DNA from: Photobacterium galatheae
Lineage (GTDB): Bacteria > Pseudomonadota > Gammaproteobacteria > Enterobacterales > Vibrionaceae
Reading direction: 5' to 3'
DNA: 64,000 nucleotides
Assembly (NCBI RefSeq): GCF_000695255.1
Contig: NZ_JMIB01000026.1
Coordinates: 94,473-158,472, forward strand
Within the stretch, counting starts at the first letter, position 1; every line of letters starts with the position of its first letter. Below the pieces are notes generated by a model. That model was not told the origin of the DNA and searched no databases. It saw only the letters and a program-made list of their open reading frames with translations. Below, one piece after another: positions 17,348-26,801 of this stretch. The translations under genes and the position numbers were made by a program.

Positions 17348-18121
17348 ATGAAAAAACAACTGGGAATGGGCCTGATCCTGGCCGCATCACTGATCAGCAA
17401 TGTTCAGGCAGCAGACAGACCGGTTCGTCTGGCATCTGACTTTACTTATCCGCCTTTTAACTACAAAGATGAACAGGGAACACCGAAAGGTTTTGATATC
17501 GAAATTGCTGATGCGTTGTGTCAGGAAGCTAAGCTGAAGTGCGTGTGGGTGGCACAAAGCTGGGATGGCCTGATTCCATCATTACTGGCCCGTAAGTCTG
17601 ATGCCATCATGGCTTCAATGCGTATTACGGAAGAACGTAAAAAGCGTGTCCTGTTTACCGAGAAGTATTATCAGACCCCGGCCCGCTTTGTTGCCAGAAA
17701 CAATGCCGGGATCAGCATTGATAAAGCCGGTTTAGACGGAAAGCGGATTGGCGTTCAACTGGGCACGATTCACGATCGTTACGTGACTGATATGTACGGG
17801 GATGTGGCGAAAATTCAGCGTTATACCGGTCAGGATGAAGTGTATCTGGACCTGGCATCTGGCCGTTTAGATGCGGCGTTTGGGAATTCGGATCAACTTG
17901 CGCTGGCGTTCTTGGATAAGGAGCGGGGCAAAGGATTTGAGTTTGTCGGTGCTGCCGTGACCGATAAAGCTTATATCGGTGAAGGGACGGCACTGGCATT
18001 GCGAAAAACCGATAAAGCACTGGCTGAGAAATTCAATCAAGCGATTCAGAAGATTCGTGAGAACGGCACCTATGACCGCATCGCCAGTAAATATTTTAAC
18101 TTCGATATTTATGGTGAATAA
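17348..18121 (+). CDS. Periplasmic amino-acid ABC transporter substrate-binding protein
   Basis: A 257-residue protein with a signal peptide (GLILAASLISNVQA) and the family-3 solute-binding fold: RLASDFTYPPFNYKDEQG, FDIEIADALC, and MASMRITEERKKRVLFTEKYY. It is closest in style to lysine/arginine/ornithine or histidine binding proteins. AGAGGG at 17335-17340 is best spaced for ATG 17348, not 17342. No permease or ATPase genes follow, so it must use a transporter encoded elsewhere or act as a sensor partner. Confidence 0.85.
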   Translation: MKKQLGMGLILAASLISNVQAADRPVRLASDFTYPPFNYKDEQGTPKGFDIEIADALCQEAKLKCVWVAQSWDGLIPSLLARKSDAIMASMRITEERKKRVLFTEKYYQTPARFVARNNAGISIDKAGLDGKRIGVQLGTIHDRYVTDMYGDVAKIQRYTGQDEVYLDLASGRLDAAFGNSDQLALAFLDKERGKGFEFVGAAVTDKAYIGEGTALALRKTDKALAEKFNQAIQKIRENGTYDRIASKYFNFDIYGE

Positions 18122-18155
18122 CCGGCCAGAATGAAGGTCACTTCATTTCAGAATC

Positions 18156-18182
18156 AACGCCGATCTCTGGGTCGGCGTTTCT
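18156..18182 (+). terminator. Terminator of the aminotransferase/binding-protein operon
   Basis: AACGCCGA (18156-18163) pairs with TCGGCGTT (18172-18179) around a short loop and is followed by a short T-rich stretch, 35 bases after the stop. Confidence 0.75.
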
Positions 18183-18350
18183 GTTGGTGCTTCCCATATC
18201 CTTTCTTTTCTCCTGGTCGCAGGCGTCGTGTCCGGAAAACTTGCCACAATCTCTGTTGAAGCGATTCGAGTTAAGTCTCGGATCTTCTTGATTTATTTTT
18301 TTGATGCCGTAGTGTTGCGGCTTCTGTTTCATATTCTTTGGTGAGGTCCC

Positions 18351-19394
18351 ATGCATTACCCATCTCCTTTGCAACCCGGTAGTACGATCGCGGTGACAGC
18401 ATGCTCTGCGGGTGTTCCTGCAGCCTGTCATGAACGCTTGGATTTTGTGATTCAGGGACTGCGGGATCGGGGATTTAAAGTGCTTGAGGGTCAATGCCTG
18501 CGTGAGAATCAGGAACATGTCAGTGCGCCTGCTGCAGTCCGTGCAAATGAACTGATGGGTTTTCTGCTGGATGATCGGGTCGACGCAATTTTTCCGCCCT
18601 GGGGCGGTGAACTGGCCATGGAAATTCTGCCGCTGCTTGATTTGAAATTGTTGCGTCATGCCAAGCCCAAATGGCTCGTTGGTTTTTCGGATATCAGTAC
18701 GATTTCTGCTGTCCTGACGGCCCAATGCGGTTGGGCCAGCCTGCACAGCGCCAATCTGATGCAGCTTCATCCGGCTCAAGATGATGCGCTGAATCGCGCT
18801 GTCTTCTCTCTGCTGGGTTTGCCTGCCGGAGAATCTCTGACACTTGATCAATCGGCTTACCATGAGTCAGCATCCGTGGATTATGCGCAGGTACCAGACG
18901 CAACGTTCTCCCTCTCAAAGCCGACCCAATGGCGTGCCTTATCGTCGGGCCATTCTGATGATGCTGATTCAGTGCATTTCTCCGGGCGCTTAATTGGCGG
19001 TTGTCTGGATACGATTGGTTTGCTGTCGAATACGGCCTATCTGGATATCAAGCAATTAAAAACAACCTATGCCAGGGATGGGGTGATTCTGTTTCTGGAG
19101 AATGGCGAACTCTCGCCAACAGCCATGGCCCGGTTGCTGTTGTCGATGAAATTGAATGGTGTATTTGATGCCGTTGATGGCGTGTTGTTTGGCCGCGATG
19201 GCACTGCCGAGACACATGGGAAAATGCTTTCACATGCACAAGTGATTGCAAAAGTGCTGGGGGATCTCTCGGTACCCGTTTTATGGGATACCGATATTGG
19301 TCATGTGGCACCGAATCTGCCCCTGGTGAATGGTGCTTACGCTGAAGTGACTCTGGCCGGCGGGCAGGGGCGGGTGGTACAAACATTCCGGTAA
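18351..19394 (+). CDS. S66-family LD-carboxypeptidase / MccF-like peptidase
   Basis: A 347-residue cytosolic serine peptidase. The catalytic Ser113 is in VGFSDIS, the Glu in FLENGE, and the His in DIGHVAP, the Ser-Glu-His set of the S66 family; PPWGG precedes the active-site domain. Members cleave the L,D-bond of murein tetrapeptides (LdcA) or inactivate microcin C (MccF); which applies is not decided. A GTGAGG ribosome site precedes ATG 18351. It is monocistronic. Confidence 0.85.
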   Translation: MHYPSPLQPGSTIAVTACSAGVPAACHERLDFVIQGLRDRGFKVLEGQCLRENQEHVSAPAAVRANELMGFLLDDRVDAIFPPWGGELAMEILPLLDLKLLRHAKPKWLVGFSDISTISAVLTAQCGWASLHSANLMQLHPAQDDALNRAVFSLLGLPAGESLTLDQSAYHESASVDYAQVPDATFSLSKPTQWRALSSGHSDDADSVHFSGRLIGGCLDTIGLLSNTAYLDIKQLKTTYARDGVILFLENGELSPTAMARLLLSMKLNGVFDAVDGVLFGRDGTAETHGKMLSHAQVIAKVLGDLSVPVLWDTDIGHVAPNLPLVNGAYAEVTLAGGQGRVVQTFR

Positions 19395-19499
19395 CCCGGT
19401 ACTGTGGCAAGTGATTGATACTGAGTGGCTTGCCAGAGCGTCTATACTCTCAGGGAATGTGTTTCTGTAACCGCAATCGCCTCGGATAAGTACTGAGCT

Positions 19500-20018
19500 A
19501 TGAGAGATGACAACACAGCCGTGCTGTATGAGCACGTGCGTTCAGCGTTATCAGACGAGCAGGGTTATGCACGTCATCTGGATGAGAAAGCTGCACGCCT
19601 GCTTGGGTTGCACTCTGCGGTGATTGCGGGGTTTACCATTTTGGTTTTTATGGCGTCTTCTCTCTTCCTTCCCCCCGAACATGTCATCGGCTGGTTGGCA
19701 GGCATCGCAGTTCTGTTGACCTATGTTGGGTTGATCTCTGCCTGGAGCCTGCTTTTTCGGTTGCTGCGTCCTTCTGATGCCTACGGTGTGGTCTTGCCGG
19801 AAACCTGGTTAGAAGATATGAAACAACAGGGGGCGAACATGAATGCCCATTTGGCGCTTGTTCGTTGCTATACCGTCTGGCAGAAGCTGAATCACAACAA
19901 TCAGCAGAAAAATCTGTTGTTGACGAAGGCGTACCATGAAATTGTATTTTCTGCCTGGTTAATCGCGATTGCTTTATTGCTGTTACTGGCAGCAAAGTAT
20001 TTCGGGCTTGATCTGTAA
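19500..20018 (+). CDS. Three-helix membrane protein, SLATT/PycTM-like pattern
   Basis: A 172-residue protein with a soluble N-terminal helix, two adjacent membrane helices (about residues 38-58 and 62-85), a soluble middle and a third membrane helix near the C-terminus. The block ARHLDEKAARLLGLHSAVIAG before helix 1 and the N...QKNLLLTKAYHE block before helix 3 resemble the SLATT/PycTM effector pattern of nucleotide-signalling defence systems. No cyclase or nuclease gene is adjacent, so a defence role is only a guess from pattern. Confidence 0.55.
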   Translation: MRDDNTAVLYEHVRSALSDEQGYARHLDEKAARLLGLHSAVIAGFTILVFMASSLFLPPEHVIGWLAGIAVLLTYVGLISAWSLLFRLLRPSDAYGVVLPETWLEDMKQQGANMNAHLALVRCYTVWQKLNHNNQQKNLLLTKAYHEIVFSAWLIAIALLLLLAAKYFGLDL

Positions 20019-20111
20019 CTTTGACCCAAAAGTGATGTTTTGGCTCACCGGCTGGCGTCTTAGTGTTAGAGTGTGCAAAAGCGATATTTCATGTGTGCAT
20101 CAGGAGGGAAG

Positions 20112-20645
20112 ATGCAATTGGTTCACTGTAGCTTTGAAAAACACGGCGAAGCCATTCAGGCAATTTTCAATGACGCGATTCTCAATACCACGGCTTTATA
20201 CGAATATCAGCCCCGATCCATGGCAGTGATTCAGGCTTGGTTTGCGACCAAAGCAGCGAATGAATTTCCGGTGATTGGTTTTGAGAGTGATACCGGTGAA
20301 CTGATGGGATTTGCCAGCTACGGTACATTTCGGGCCTGGGCAGCATTTCAATATTCTGTTGAACATTCGGTTTATATTCATCCGGACCATCAGGGCAAAG
20401 GATTAGGAAAAATGTTGATGGAAGCGTTGATTCAGTCAGCCAGAGCACAGAATTATCATGTGATGGTGGGGGGAATTGACGCCTCAAACACAGGCAGTAT
20501 TGCGTTACATAAAAAATTAGGTTTTGAATATTCAGGGACGATTAAGCAAGCTGCCTATAAATTTGACCGTTGGCTGGATTTGGATTTTTATCAGCTGACA
20601 CTCGACACGCCGTTAAAGCCAGTTTCTGGCTCACTGAAAGATTGA
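20112..20645 (+). CDS. GNAT N-acetyltransferase (phosphinothricin acetyltransferase-like)
   Basis: A 177-residue acetyl-CoA-dependent acetyltransferase. The VYIHPDHQGKGLGKMLMEALI block is the acetyl-CoA pyrophosphate loop (Q/RxxGxG/A), and ASNTGSIALHKKLGFEYSG is the C-terminal signature of the Pat/Bar-like group. The substrate may be an amino-acid analogue or methionine sulfone/sulfoximine type compound; this is family inference. GGAGGG lies 4 bases before ATG 20112. The methyltransferase gene follows after 12 bases, so the two are likely one operon. Confidence 0.88.
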   Translation: MQLVHCSFEKHGEAIQAIFNDAILNTTALYEYQPRSMAVIQAWFATKAANEFPVIGFESDTGELMGFASYGTFRAWAAFQYSVEHSVYIHPDHQGKGLGKMLMEALIQSARAQNYHVMVGGIDASNTGSIALHKKLGFEYSGTIKQAAYKFDRWLDLDFYQLTLDTPLKPVSGSLKD

Positions 20646-20657
20646 AAAGGACATTGG

Positions 20658-21386
20658 ATGTTATTGAATTGCCCGCTTGGTGAGGAAAGAGTTGAACGCC
20701 TGATCTCTATTTTGGCGCTGACACCCGACAGTAAAGTGGTTGATATTGGCTGTGGTGAAGGCGAATTATTGCTTCGCCTTGCGAAAGCAACGGGCGCGAA
20801 GTGTCTGGGGTTGGATATTTCAGAAGCCTGTATTTCAACAGCAATGCTGAAAGCGGAACAACAGGGATTGTCGGATTTGGTTCGATTTGAAGTGGCTGAT
20901 GGCAGCAAACTTCAACTGACTGCCGAATATGATGTCGCAATTTGTATGGGGTCGGTGCATGCGTTTGCAACGGGGGAGGCAGCCTACCCTGCCGCGCTGT
21001 CAACGATGCAGCAATGGTTGACACCCCGTGGACAGCTTTTGATCGGTGAGGCTTACTGGAAACAATCTCCGGATCAGGCATATCTGGATTTTATGGGTGA
21101 ACCTGTGGGCATTTATCAAAGCCATCAGGGGAATATTGAAGTGGCAGAATCACATGGTTTGATTGTCGCCTATGCTGCGACCAGTCATCAGGATGAATGG
21201 GATCATTTCGAAGGCAGTTTTCGTTTAAATGCGGAACGTGCTGCACAGGCTAACCCGGAAGATGAAGCCGCACTTCAAAAGCGTGATGCGGTGAGAGAAT
21301 GGAATACTTACTATCATCGCTATGGCCGTGACACGATGGGCTTTGGTTTTTATCTGATGCTCAAAGTTGAAAATGGGGATCGTTAA
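20658..21386 (+). CDS. Class I SAM-dependent methyltransferase
   Basis: A 242-residue methyltransferase: motif I is VVDIGCGEGELLLRLA, the acidic strand-2 end is GLDIS, FEVADGSKL follows and VAICMGSVHAF is around motif IV. It is coupled to the GNAT gene just upstream (12-base gap with AAAAGGA). Substrate unknown. Confidence 0.85.
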   Translation: MLLNCPLGEERVERLISILALTPDSKVVDIGCGEGELLLRLAKATGAKCLGLDISEACISTAMLKAEQQGLSDLVRFEVADGSKLQLTAEYDVAICMGSVHAFATGEAAYPAALSTMQQWLTPRGQLLIGEAYWKQSPDQAYLDFMGEPVGIYQSHQGNIEVAESHGLIVAYAATSHQDEWDHFEGSFRLNAERAAQANPEDEAALQKRDAVREWNTYYHRYGRDTMGFGFYLMLKVENGDR

Positions 21387-21439
21387 AAATTCAGCCTGAA
21401 CCCAAAAGGCTGATGTCAGCGTTGACCTAAACCGATTGG

Positions 21440-21458
21440 GCCGCCCTATGGCGGTCTT
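21440..21458 (+). terminator. Possible terminator after the methyltransferase gene
   Basis: CCGCC pairs with GGCGG around CTAT and is followed by TCTTATTTATTT. The stem is short and the T-run interrupted, so this is weak. Confidence 0.45.
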
Positions 21459-21520
21459 ATTTATTTCCGGAGATGAACCGGTTGGCTGGAACGTCATAAA
21501 GAGGCGAAAAGGAGACGGTT

Positions 21521-22360
21521 ATGGAACACAGCAGGAATAAACGTGCGCTGGTGGTTGAAGGTGGTGCGATGCGCGGGATTTTTGCAACGGGTGTACTGGA
21601 CGGGTTTCTGGAAAAAGGTTACCGGCCGTTTGATTTCTGTATTGGGGTTTCAGCCGGTTCAACCAATCTGGCGGCATGGCTGGCAAACCAGCATGGGCGT
21701 AATTATCAGGTCATTACCGATTATTCCTGCCGGCCAGAGTTTATCAGCCTGCGCAGATTCGTGCGGGGCGGCCATTGGCTGGATCTGGACTGGTTGTGGA
21801 GGATTACCATCAACGAAATTCGTTTGGATCTGGATGCCTTCGCAGCGCAACCTGTGCCGTTATATGTAGTCACCACTCAAGTCGCAACCGGTGAGGCTGT
21901 CTATGCCCGGGCGACGGCAGAGAATCTGGAGCAACTTTTAAAGGCGTCTTGTTCTGTGCCGGTTGCTTATCGGGATTTTCCTGAACTGAATGGAATTGCC
22001 ATGACTGATGGCGGTGTAGCTGATTCGATTCCGGTCATGAAAGCTTATGAGATGGGCGCGCGGGAGATGACCGTGATTCTGTCTCGGCCCTTGGGATACC
22101 GTAAAAAGGTTAGTAAAGCCTCCTGGCTGGTGCGTCGTCTGCTGGCAGATACGCCGCAACTGGCTTATGCCATGATGCATCGTGCTGACAGTTATAATCA
22201 GGCAATTGATTTTATTGAAAACCCACCAGCCGACTGTAAAATTCGGGTGATTGCGCCGCCGGCAGAATTTGATGTGGGCCGAATCACGACGGATAAAAAG
22301 CGGCTGGACGCCGGTTATCAAATGGGACTGGCCGCGACGGCTGTGGTGGAATCGCAATAA
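21521..22360 (+). CDS. Patatin-like phospholipase (YjjU-like)
   Basis: A 279-residue lipid acyl hydrolase. VVEGGAMRGIFATGVLDGF is the oxyanion loop, GVSAGS the nucleophilic Ser elbow and DGGVADSIP the catalytic Asp region. The length and C-terminal half (KKRLDAGYQMG) fit the E. coli YjjU group. It is cytosolic, as no signal peptide is seen. GGAGACGG precedes the ATG. Confidence 0.88.
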   Translation: MEHSRNKRALVVEGGAMRGIFATGVLDGFLEKGYRPFDFCIGVSAGSTNLAAWLANQHGRNYQVITDYSCRPEFISLRRFVRGGHWLDLDWLWRITINEIRLDLDAFAAQPVPLYVVTTQVATGEAVYARATAENLEQLLKASCSVPVAYRDFPELNGIAMTDGGVADSIPVMKAYEMGAREMTVILSRPLGYRKKVSKASWLVRRLLADTPQLAYAMMHRADSYNQAIDFIENPPADCKIRVIAPPAEFDVGRITTDKKRLDAGYQMGLAATAVVESQ

Positions 22361-22408
22361 ATTTGACCGCCACAATCTGATGAATGATGTGAATCAGCAA
22401 GGAAGACA

Positions 22409-22945
22409 ATGATTTTTAAAAATTTTGCACCGGCAACGCTGGCTGAGCAGTTCAACCTGACACCTCAGGCGGCAGCCTGCCTGTCGGCTTATCTGGTTAC
22501 ATTACCAGAGGCACAGATTCCGCAGATCCCAAGTGTGAGTGCGGACTATTTTTGTGCAGACAAAGAAAATGCCGATATTTGTGCTGAACTGGTTCGAATT
22601 GGACAGAAACAAGCAACATGCAGTATGAAATACTGGTACGTCACAGGGGATGAGCAGGGGCCAGAGCCAATGCCTCAGGTTGGTCAATTACTGATTGTGA
22701 CCAACTGGGATGGCGAGCCTGTCGCCATCACTCAGATTACCTCGGTGACTGAAGCGCGATTTAAAGAGATCACCGCTGATTTTGCGGCCGCAGAAGGGGA
22801 AGGGGATCAGTCACTGGACTGGTGGCGGGAAGCACACTGGCGGTTTTTCAGTGCGGAATGTGATGCGCTGGGCATCCAGATGACAGAAGAGGTTTTGCTG
22901 GTGTTGGAGCGCTTCAAGACCGTTTGGGCGAAAGAGGCAGCCTGA
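22409..22945 (+). CDS. ASCH-domain protein
   Basis: A 178-residue protein. The C-terminal two thirds form an ASCH (PUA-like, RNA-binding) domain: QKQATCSMKYWY, VGQLLIVTNWDGEPVAITQIT, VTEARFKEITADFAAAEGEGD and WREAHWRFF. The domain is thought to bind RNA, and some members hydrolyse N4-acetylcytidine. The actual role here is unknown. It is 48 bases after the patatin gene. Confidence 0.85.
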   Translation: MIFKNFAPATLAEQFNLTPQAAACLSAYLVTLPEAQIPQIPSVSADYFCADKENADICAELVRIGQKQATCSMKYWYVTGDEQGPEPMPQVGQLLIVTNWDGEPVAITQITSVTEARFKEITADFAAAEGEGDQSLDWWREAHWRFFSAECDALGIQMTEEVLLVLERFKTVWAKEAA

Positions 22946-23079
22946 ATGCAATGAAATGAAGGTCTTTCTTGGGCCATTTTTTTATTTGTCTCGTGATTAT
23001 CTGACCTGATTTCAGCGGCTTGAGTCCCGGCTCTGCTATCTTTAATCACATTGACGATTCAGTGATGGCAGAGCGGGAC

Positions 23080-24411
23080 ATGAAAACATACTGGCTCAAT
23101 CGCTGGGAAACAATCCGGAACAGCTTTTGGTTTGTGCCGGCGATGCTTCTGGTCATTGCTGTCGGCCTGGCGCGTATTGCCGTCACCTTGGATCACCAAT
23201 TACCCCAATTGCCTTTTTCCTTGCCTGAGATTGGTTTTACCGGCGGCGCAGAAGGTGCCCGAAGTGTTTTGTCGACCATCGCCGGCTCCATGGTGACTGT
23301 GGCCGGTGTGGCTTTTTCGATCACCATTGTTGCTCTGACATTAGCCTCTTCTCAGTTTGGCCCAAGGCTGCTGAGGAACTTTATGCGCGATCCGGGAAAT
23401 CAATATGTGCTGGGGACTTTCATTGCCACCTTCATCTACTGCCTGTTGGTTCTGAGCACCGTCACCAGCAATCATGATCATGTCTTTGTGCCCCGGCTGG
23501 CCGTAAACATCTCACTCTTGCTGGCATTACTGAATGTGGGCGTTCTCATTTATTTCATCCATCATGTTGCAACATCGATTCAGGCGGATCATGTGATCAA
23601 TGGTGTGTATGAAGAATTGAATCAGCATATTGCACATTTTTTCCCGGATGAACTAGGTGCACAGGCAGCAGGACAGCGATCAGATCAACAGAAAGCAGGT
23701 CAATCGTTCACCGGCATCTTCCATCGGATTGTGCCAGCCAGGCATGAAGGGTACTTACAGGCTGTTGACCGATCATCACTTCGTCATCTTGCTGAACAAC
23801 AGAACTGTCGGATTGTGTTGAGTCATCGAGCCGGGAGCTTTGTGATTAAAGGCAGTTCACTGGCTGTGGTGTTGTCGGAGACTGAGTTGGACGAAGGGCT
23901 GGATTCACAACTGCAGTCTTGTGTCATTGTTGGCAAAGTCAGAACGCCGGAACAGGATCCGGAGTTTGCCATTCACCAATTGGTCGAAGTGGCCGTCCGG
24001 GCGTTATCACCGGGAATTAATGATCCCTTTACCGCGATGACCTGTGTTGATCGGTTAAGTGCGGTGCTCTGTTCGCTGACCGGGCGTGCTTTTCATCCAG
24101 CTTGCTGGTATCACGCCGACGGGCAGCTTCAGTTGGTTGAACAACCCCTGGATTTTTCAGGCATGCTGAATGCGTCTTTCGATCAAATCCGACAACATAG
24201 CCTGACTGATGTGGCGGTTTCTATTCGTTTGCTGGAAGGTCTGTCCCGGGTTGCCAGCCACTGTCGCACGATTGAACAGCAGAAATCTGTCCGGCGACAG
24301 GCTGACATGATTATCCGGACCCGCCGGGAAAGTCTCTCCGAACCGGAAGACTTAGCTGATATGGAACAGCGATATCAAGTTCTGCAGGATGAGTTGCGCC
24401 AGCTTGGCTGA
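23080..24411 (+). CDS. DUF2254 inner-membrane protein
   Basis: A 443-residue protein with four hydrophobic helices in the first 190 residues (FWFVPAMLLVIAVGLARI; GSMVTVAGVAFSITIVAL; VLGTFIATFIYCLLVLS; ISLLLALLNVGVLIYFIHHV) and a long soluble C-terminal part with ALSPGINDPFTAMTCVDRL. The layout is that of DUF2254, whose function is unknown. The start is uncertain between ATG 23080 and the in-frame ATG 23065. Confidence 0.85.
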   Translation: MKTYWLNRWETIRNSFWFVPAMLLVIAVGLARIAVTLDHQLPQLPFSLPEIGFTGGAEGARSVLSTIAGSMVTVAGVAFSITIVALTLASSQFGPRLLRNFMRDPGNQYVLGTFIATFIYCLLVLSTVTSNHDHVFVPRLAVNISLLLALLNVGVLIYFIHHVATSIQADHVINGVYEELNQHIAHFFPDELGAQAAGQRSDQQKAGQSFTGIFHRIVPARHEGYLQAVDRSSLRHLAEQQNCRIVLSHRAGSFVIKGSSLAVVLSETELDEGLDSQLQSCVIVGKVRTPEQDPEFAIHQLVEVAVRALSPGINDPFTAMTCVDRLSAVLCSLTGRAFHPACWYHADGQLQLVEQPLDFSGMLNASFDQIRQHSLTDVAVSIRLLEGLSRVASHCRTIEQQKSVRRQADMIIRTRRESLSEPEDLADMEQRYQVLQDELRQLG

Positions 24412-24638
24412 TTCTGAGGTCGCACTGACAGGTCTTCAATTTGCCTTCACAATCCGCGATTGGGGTCGTTGGCCCTTCCATAACAAGCCATATAGATCCA
24501 ACCGTGCGTCAACAACAGTCTGGGAAATCAACTGATAACATATACCTCTTAAAAAAGATACTTGAAAGGGAGCAGTTGTACCGTTATATTGTCTTTTATA
24601 AAAGATATTTAATTAAAAGAAATCTGAGGGAGAGGGAC

Positions 24639-25547
24639 ATGAACTATTTACTTGCACTATCTGTGCCCATGTTATGGGGCAGTACCTATGCTGCCGTGAG
24701 TTTGTTTTTGCAAGATATGTCACCTTATTGGGTTGCTGTATGGCGGGCACTACCTGCAGGCTTCGTTTTGCTCATGCTTCGTCCGAAGCTGCCACCGCTG
24801 AGCTGGGGACGTATGTCGCTCCTGAGCTTTTGCAATATCGCCGCTTTTTTTGTTCTGCTGTTTATTGCGGCTTATCGTTTGCCCGGTTCTGTCGCCGGTA
24901 CTTTGGGTGCCACCATGCCATTACAACTGATGTTGTTGCAGTGGATCGGAGAAGGGAAAAGACCCGACCCCCGTTCAGTTTTGTTGGCTGTGGTGGGTTT
25001 GATTGGTGTCGGTCTGCTGCTGAATCCGTCTGCCGATCTTGATCCGATAGGAACGCTGGCTGCTTTGGCCGGGACAGCACTGGTGGCCCAGTCGGCGATC
25101 TGGATGAAACGCTGGCCTGTGAATGACGCACTGGGTTTTGCAGCCTGGCAGCTTGTGTTGGGTGGGATCATGCTGATTCCTTTCGCCTGGTTTGTAGCAG
25201 GTGCACCAGTCGCTTTGTCGATGGATGCGCTTCCCGGACTTCTGTGGCTGGTCTTGCTGAATACAGCGTTTGGTTACTGGGCGTGGGTTCGTTCTGTGAA
25301 AAAACTGGGGCCGAATGTGATGTCAATGCTGTCTTTGGTGAACCCTGTGACGGCCGTGATGCTCGGGATTGGTTTGGTCGGTGAAAGTTTAGGACTTTTA
25401 CAATGGGCAGGTATTGGTTTGATTCTGTTCGCTCTGCTACTGATGAAAAAACCAGCAGCACATGCCCGGCAGGAAACCCCTCAGACTGATGAGCAAGAAA
25501 GTCATGTCCTGAATGAGCAAAACAGGAAATCGGTGCAGGCCCGGTAG
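24639..25547 (+). CDS. EamA/DMT-family transporter
   Basis: A 302-residue inner-membrane transporter with about ten helices in two EamA repeats; PMLWGSTYAAVSLF opens repeat 1 and AWVRSVKKLGPNVMSMLSLVNPV is the conserved segment of repeat 2. The family exports or imports metabolites such as amino acids; substrate unknown. GAGGGAGAGGG directly before ATG 24639 fixes the start. The upstream 200 bases are AT-rich and promoter-like. Confidence 0.88.
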   Translation: MNYLLALSVPMLWGSTYAAVSLFLQDMSPYWVAVWRALPAGFVLLMLRPKLPPLSWGRMSLLSFCNIAAFFVLLFIAAYRLPGSVAGTLGATMPLQLMLLQWIGEGKRPDPRSVLLAVVGLIGVGLLLNPSADLDPIGTLAALAGTALVAQSAIWMKRWPVNDALGFAAWQLVLGGIMLIPFAWFVAGAPVALSMDALPGLLWLVLLNTAFGYWAWVRSVKKLGPNVMSMLSLVNPVTAVMLGIGLVGESLGLLQWAGIGLILFALLLMKKPAAHARQETPQTDEQESHVLNEQNRKSVQAR

Positions 25548-25607
25548 AACGACATGTGTTTCAGTGATCAGTGTGTCGGGCGAAGTGATTCATAGCCCGT
25601 CAGGACG

Positions 25608-25633
25608 AAAAAGCGGCTTTGGCCGCTTTTTTC
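25608..25633. terminator. Bidirectional terminator between transporter and deformylase
   Basis: AAAAAGCGGC and GCCGCTTTTT pair around a short TTTG loop, with A-rich left and T-rich right flanks, so it can serve both converging genes. Confidence 0.85.
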
Positions 25634-26147
25634 AGTTGAGTCCGAGCTGTCTTCTGAACTCTGATTCCGTGGCATAATCCTGAGAGTCAGCGCGATCCAG
25701 GAAGACAATGCCATTGAGGTGGTCCAGCTCGTGCTGGAAAATCCGGGCAATAAAACCGGTTAATTCGCATTGTATTTTCTGGCCGTCAAGTTGCTCATAT
25801 CCCACTTTGATTGTGGTTGACCGAGGCACCAGAGCACGCATACCCGGAATGCTCAGGCAGCCTTCCCAGTCTTTTTCGATCGTTTCGCTCATCCAGTAAA
25901 TTTCCGGATTCAGCATCAGCGTCGGTTGCATGGCGGGCGCATGCGGATAACGTGCATTTGGTGAGGAAGCCACAATAAATGCCCGCACAGATTCACTGAC
26001 CTGCGGCGCGGCAATTCCCACCCCCTGATGAGAGAGCATCAGGTCCTGCAGTTCGGTAAAAAAGGGCGCATACTCCTTCCATTGCGCTGCGGTTAACGCT
26101 TTGGCCTGCTGGCGTAAAATCGGATGACCTAATTGCGCAATCTTCAT
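25632..26147 (-). CDS. def: Peptide deformylase
   Basis: A 171-residue metalloenzyme removing the N-formyl group from nascent proteins. All three motifs are present: GVGIAAPQV, EGCLSIPG (metal Cys) and QHELDHLNG (metal His pair and catalytic Glu). The gene is not next to fmt or rsmB as in the usual def locus, so it is probably an extra paralog. It is convergent with the DMT transporter gene. Confidence 0.93.
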   Translation of the reverse strand: MKIAQLGHPILRQQAKALTAAQWKEYAPFFTELQDLMLSHQGVGIAAPQVSESVRAFIVASSPNARYPHAPAMQPTLMLNPEIYWMSETIEKDWEGCLSIPGMRALVPRSTTIKVGYEQLDGQKIQCELTGFIARIFQHELDHLNGIVFLDRADSQDYATESEFRRQLGLN

Positions 26148-26210
26148 TCCATGTCTCCCTTTTGTGCTGATATTGGCGTTATATCGCGATGGGGCGGGTA
26201 CTGCAAGTTG

Positions 26211-26657
26211 CTACTCACTGACTTTTTTCAGCGCAACGGCATTCATACAGTATCGTAAACCACTGGGCGCAGGGCCATCCGGGAAAACATGACCCAGATG
26301 CGCATCACAGACAGAACAGGTTGTTTCAATCCGTTGCATGCCATGCGTTGTGTCCAGATGGTAACTGATGGCGTTTGCTTTGACGGGTTGGGTAAAGGAT
26401 GGCCAGCCTGAGCCAGAATCAAATTTTTCACCGGCATCAAATAGCATGTTTCCGCAGCAGACACAGGCATACTCACCCGGTTCGAAGAGTTCACACATTT
26501 CCGAACCAAATGGTCGCTCTGTTCCTTTCAGGCGGGTGACATAATAGGCGTCTTCACTGAGCATCTGACGCCACTCATCTTCGCTTTTTTCAACACGACG
26601 GTCGGCGGGCAGGTTACCTTTTGCCGCATGTTCAATGACATTTTCCCAAGTGAGCAT
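26211..26657 (-). CDS. msrB: Peptide-methionine (R)-S-oxide reductase
   Basis: A 148-residue repair enzyme for methionine-R-sulfoxide. Structural zinc is bound by two CxxC pairs (CVCC in the first block, CSVC in the second), SGSGWPSF is the substrate loop and RYCMN holds the catalytic Cys. ATG 26657 is chosen because GGAG precedes it; the in-frame TTG at 26669 contains that ribosome site. It stands alone, before the def paralog on the same strand. Confidence 0.95.
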   Translation of the reverse strand: MLTWENVIEHAAKGNLPADRRVEKSEDEWRQMLSEDAYYVTRLKGTERPFGSEMCELFEPGEYACVCCGNMLFDAGEKFDSGSGWPSFTQPVKANAISYHLDTTHGMQRIETTCSVCDAHLGHVFPDGPAPSGLRYCMNAVALKKVSE

Positions 26658-26801
26658 GGTGTTCTCCAAGTAATAGGGTTTGCTTATACATAGGGGGGAA
26701 TGGCTGGGAATTCAAGTACAGTGTGTTACTCAGACACAGACCGCCTTCCGGGCTGAAAATAACCTTATTTTTCTTATGTGTTTTACCGTGGCAGTCTTCG
26801 C

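Noticed and set aside
16694..17359. Antisense frame of 221 codons opposite the aminotransferase
   Set aside because: Shadow frame; the plus strand carries all aminotransferase motifs.
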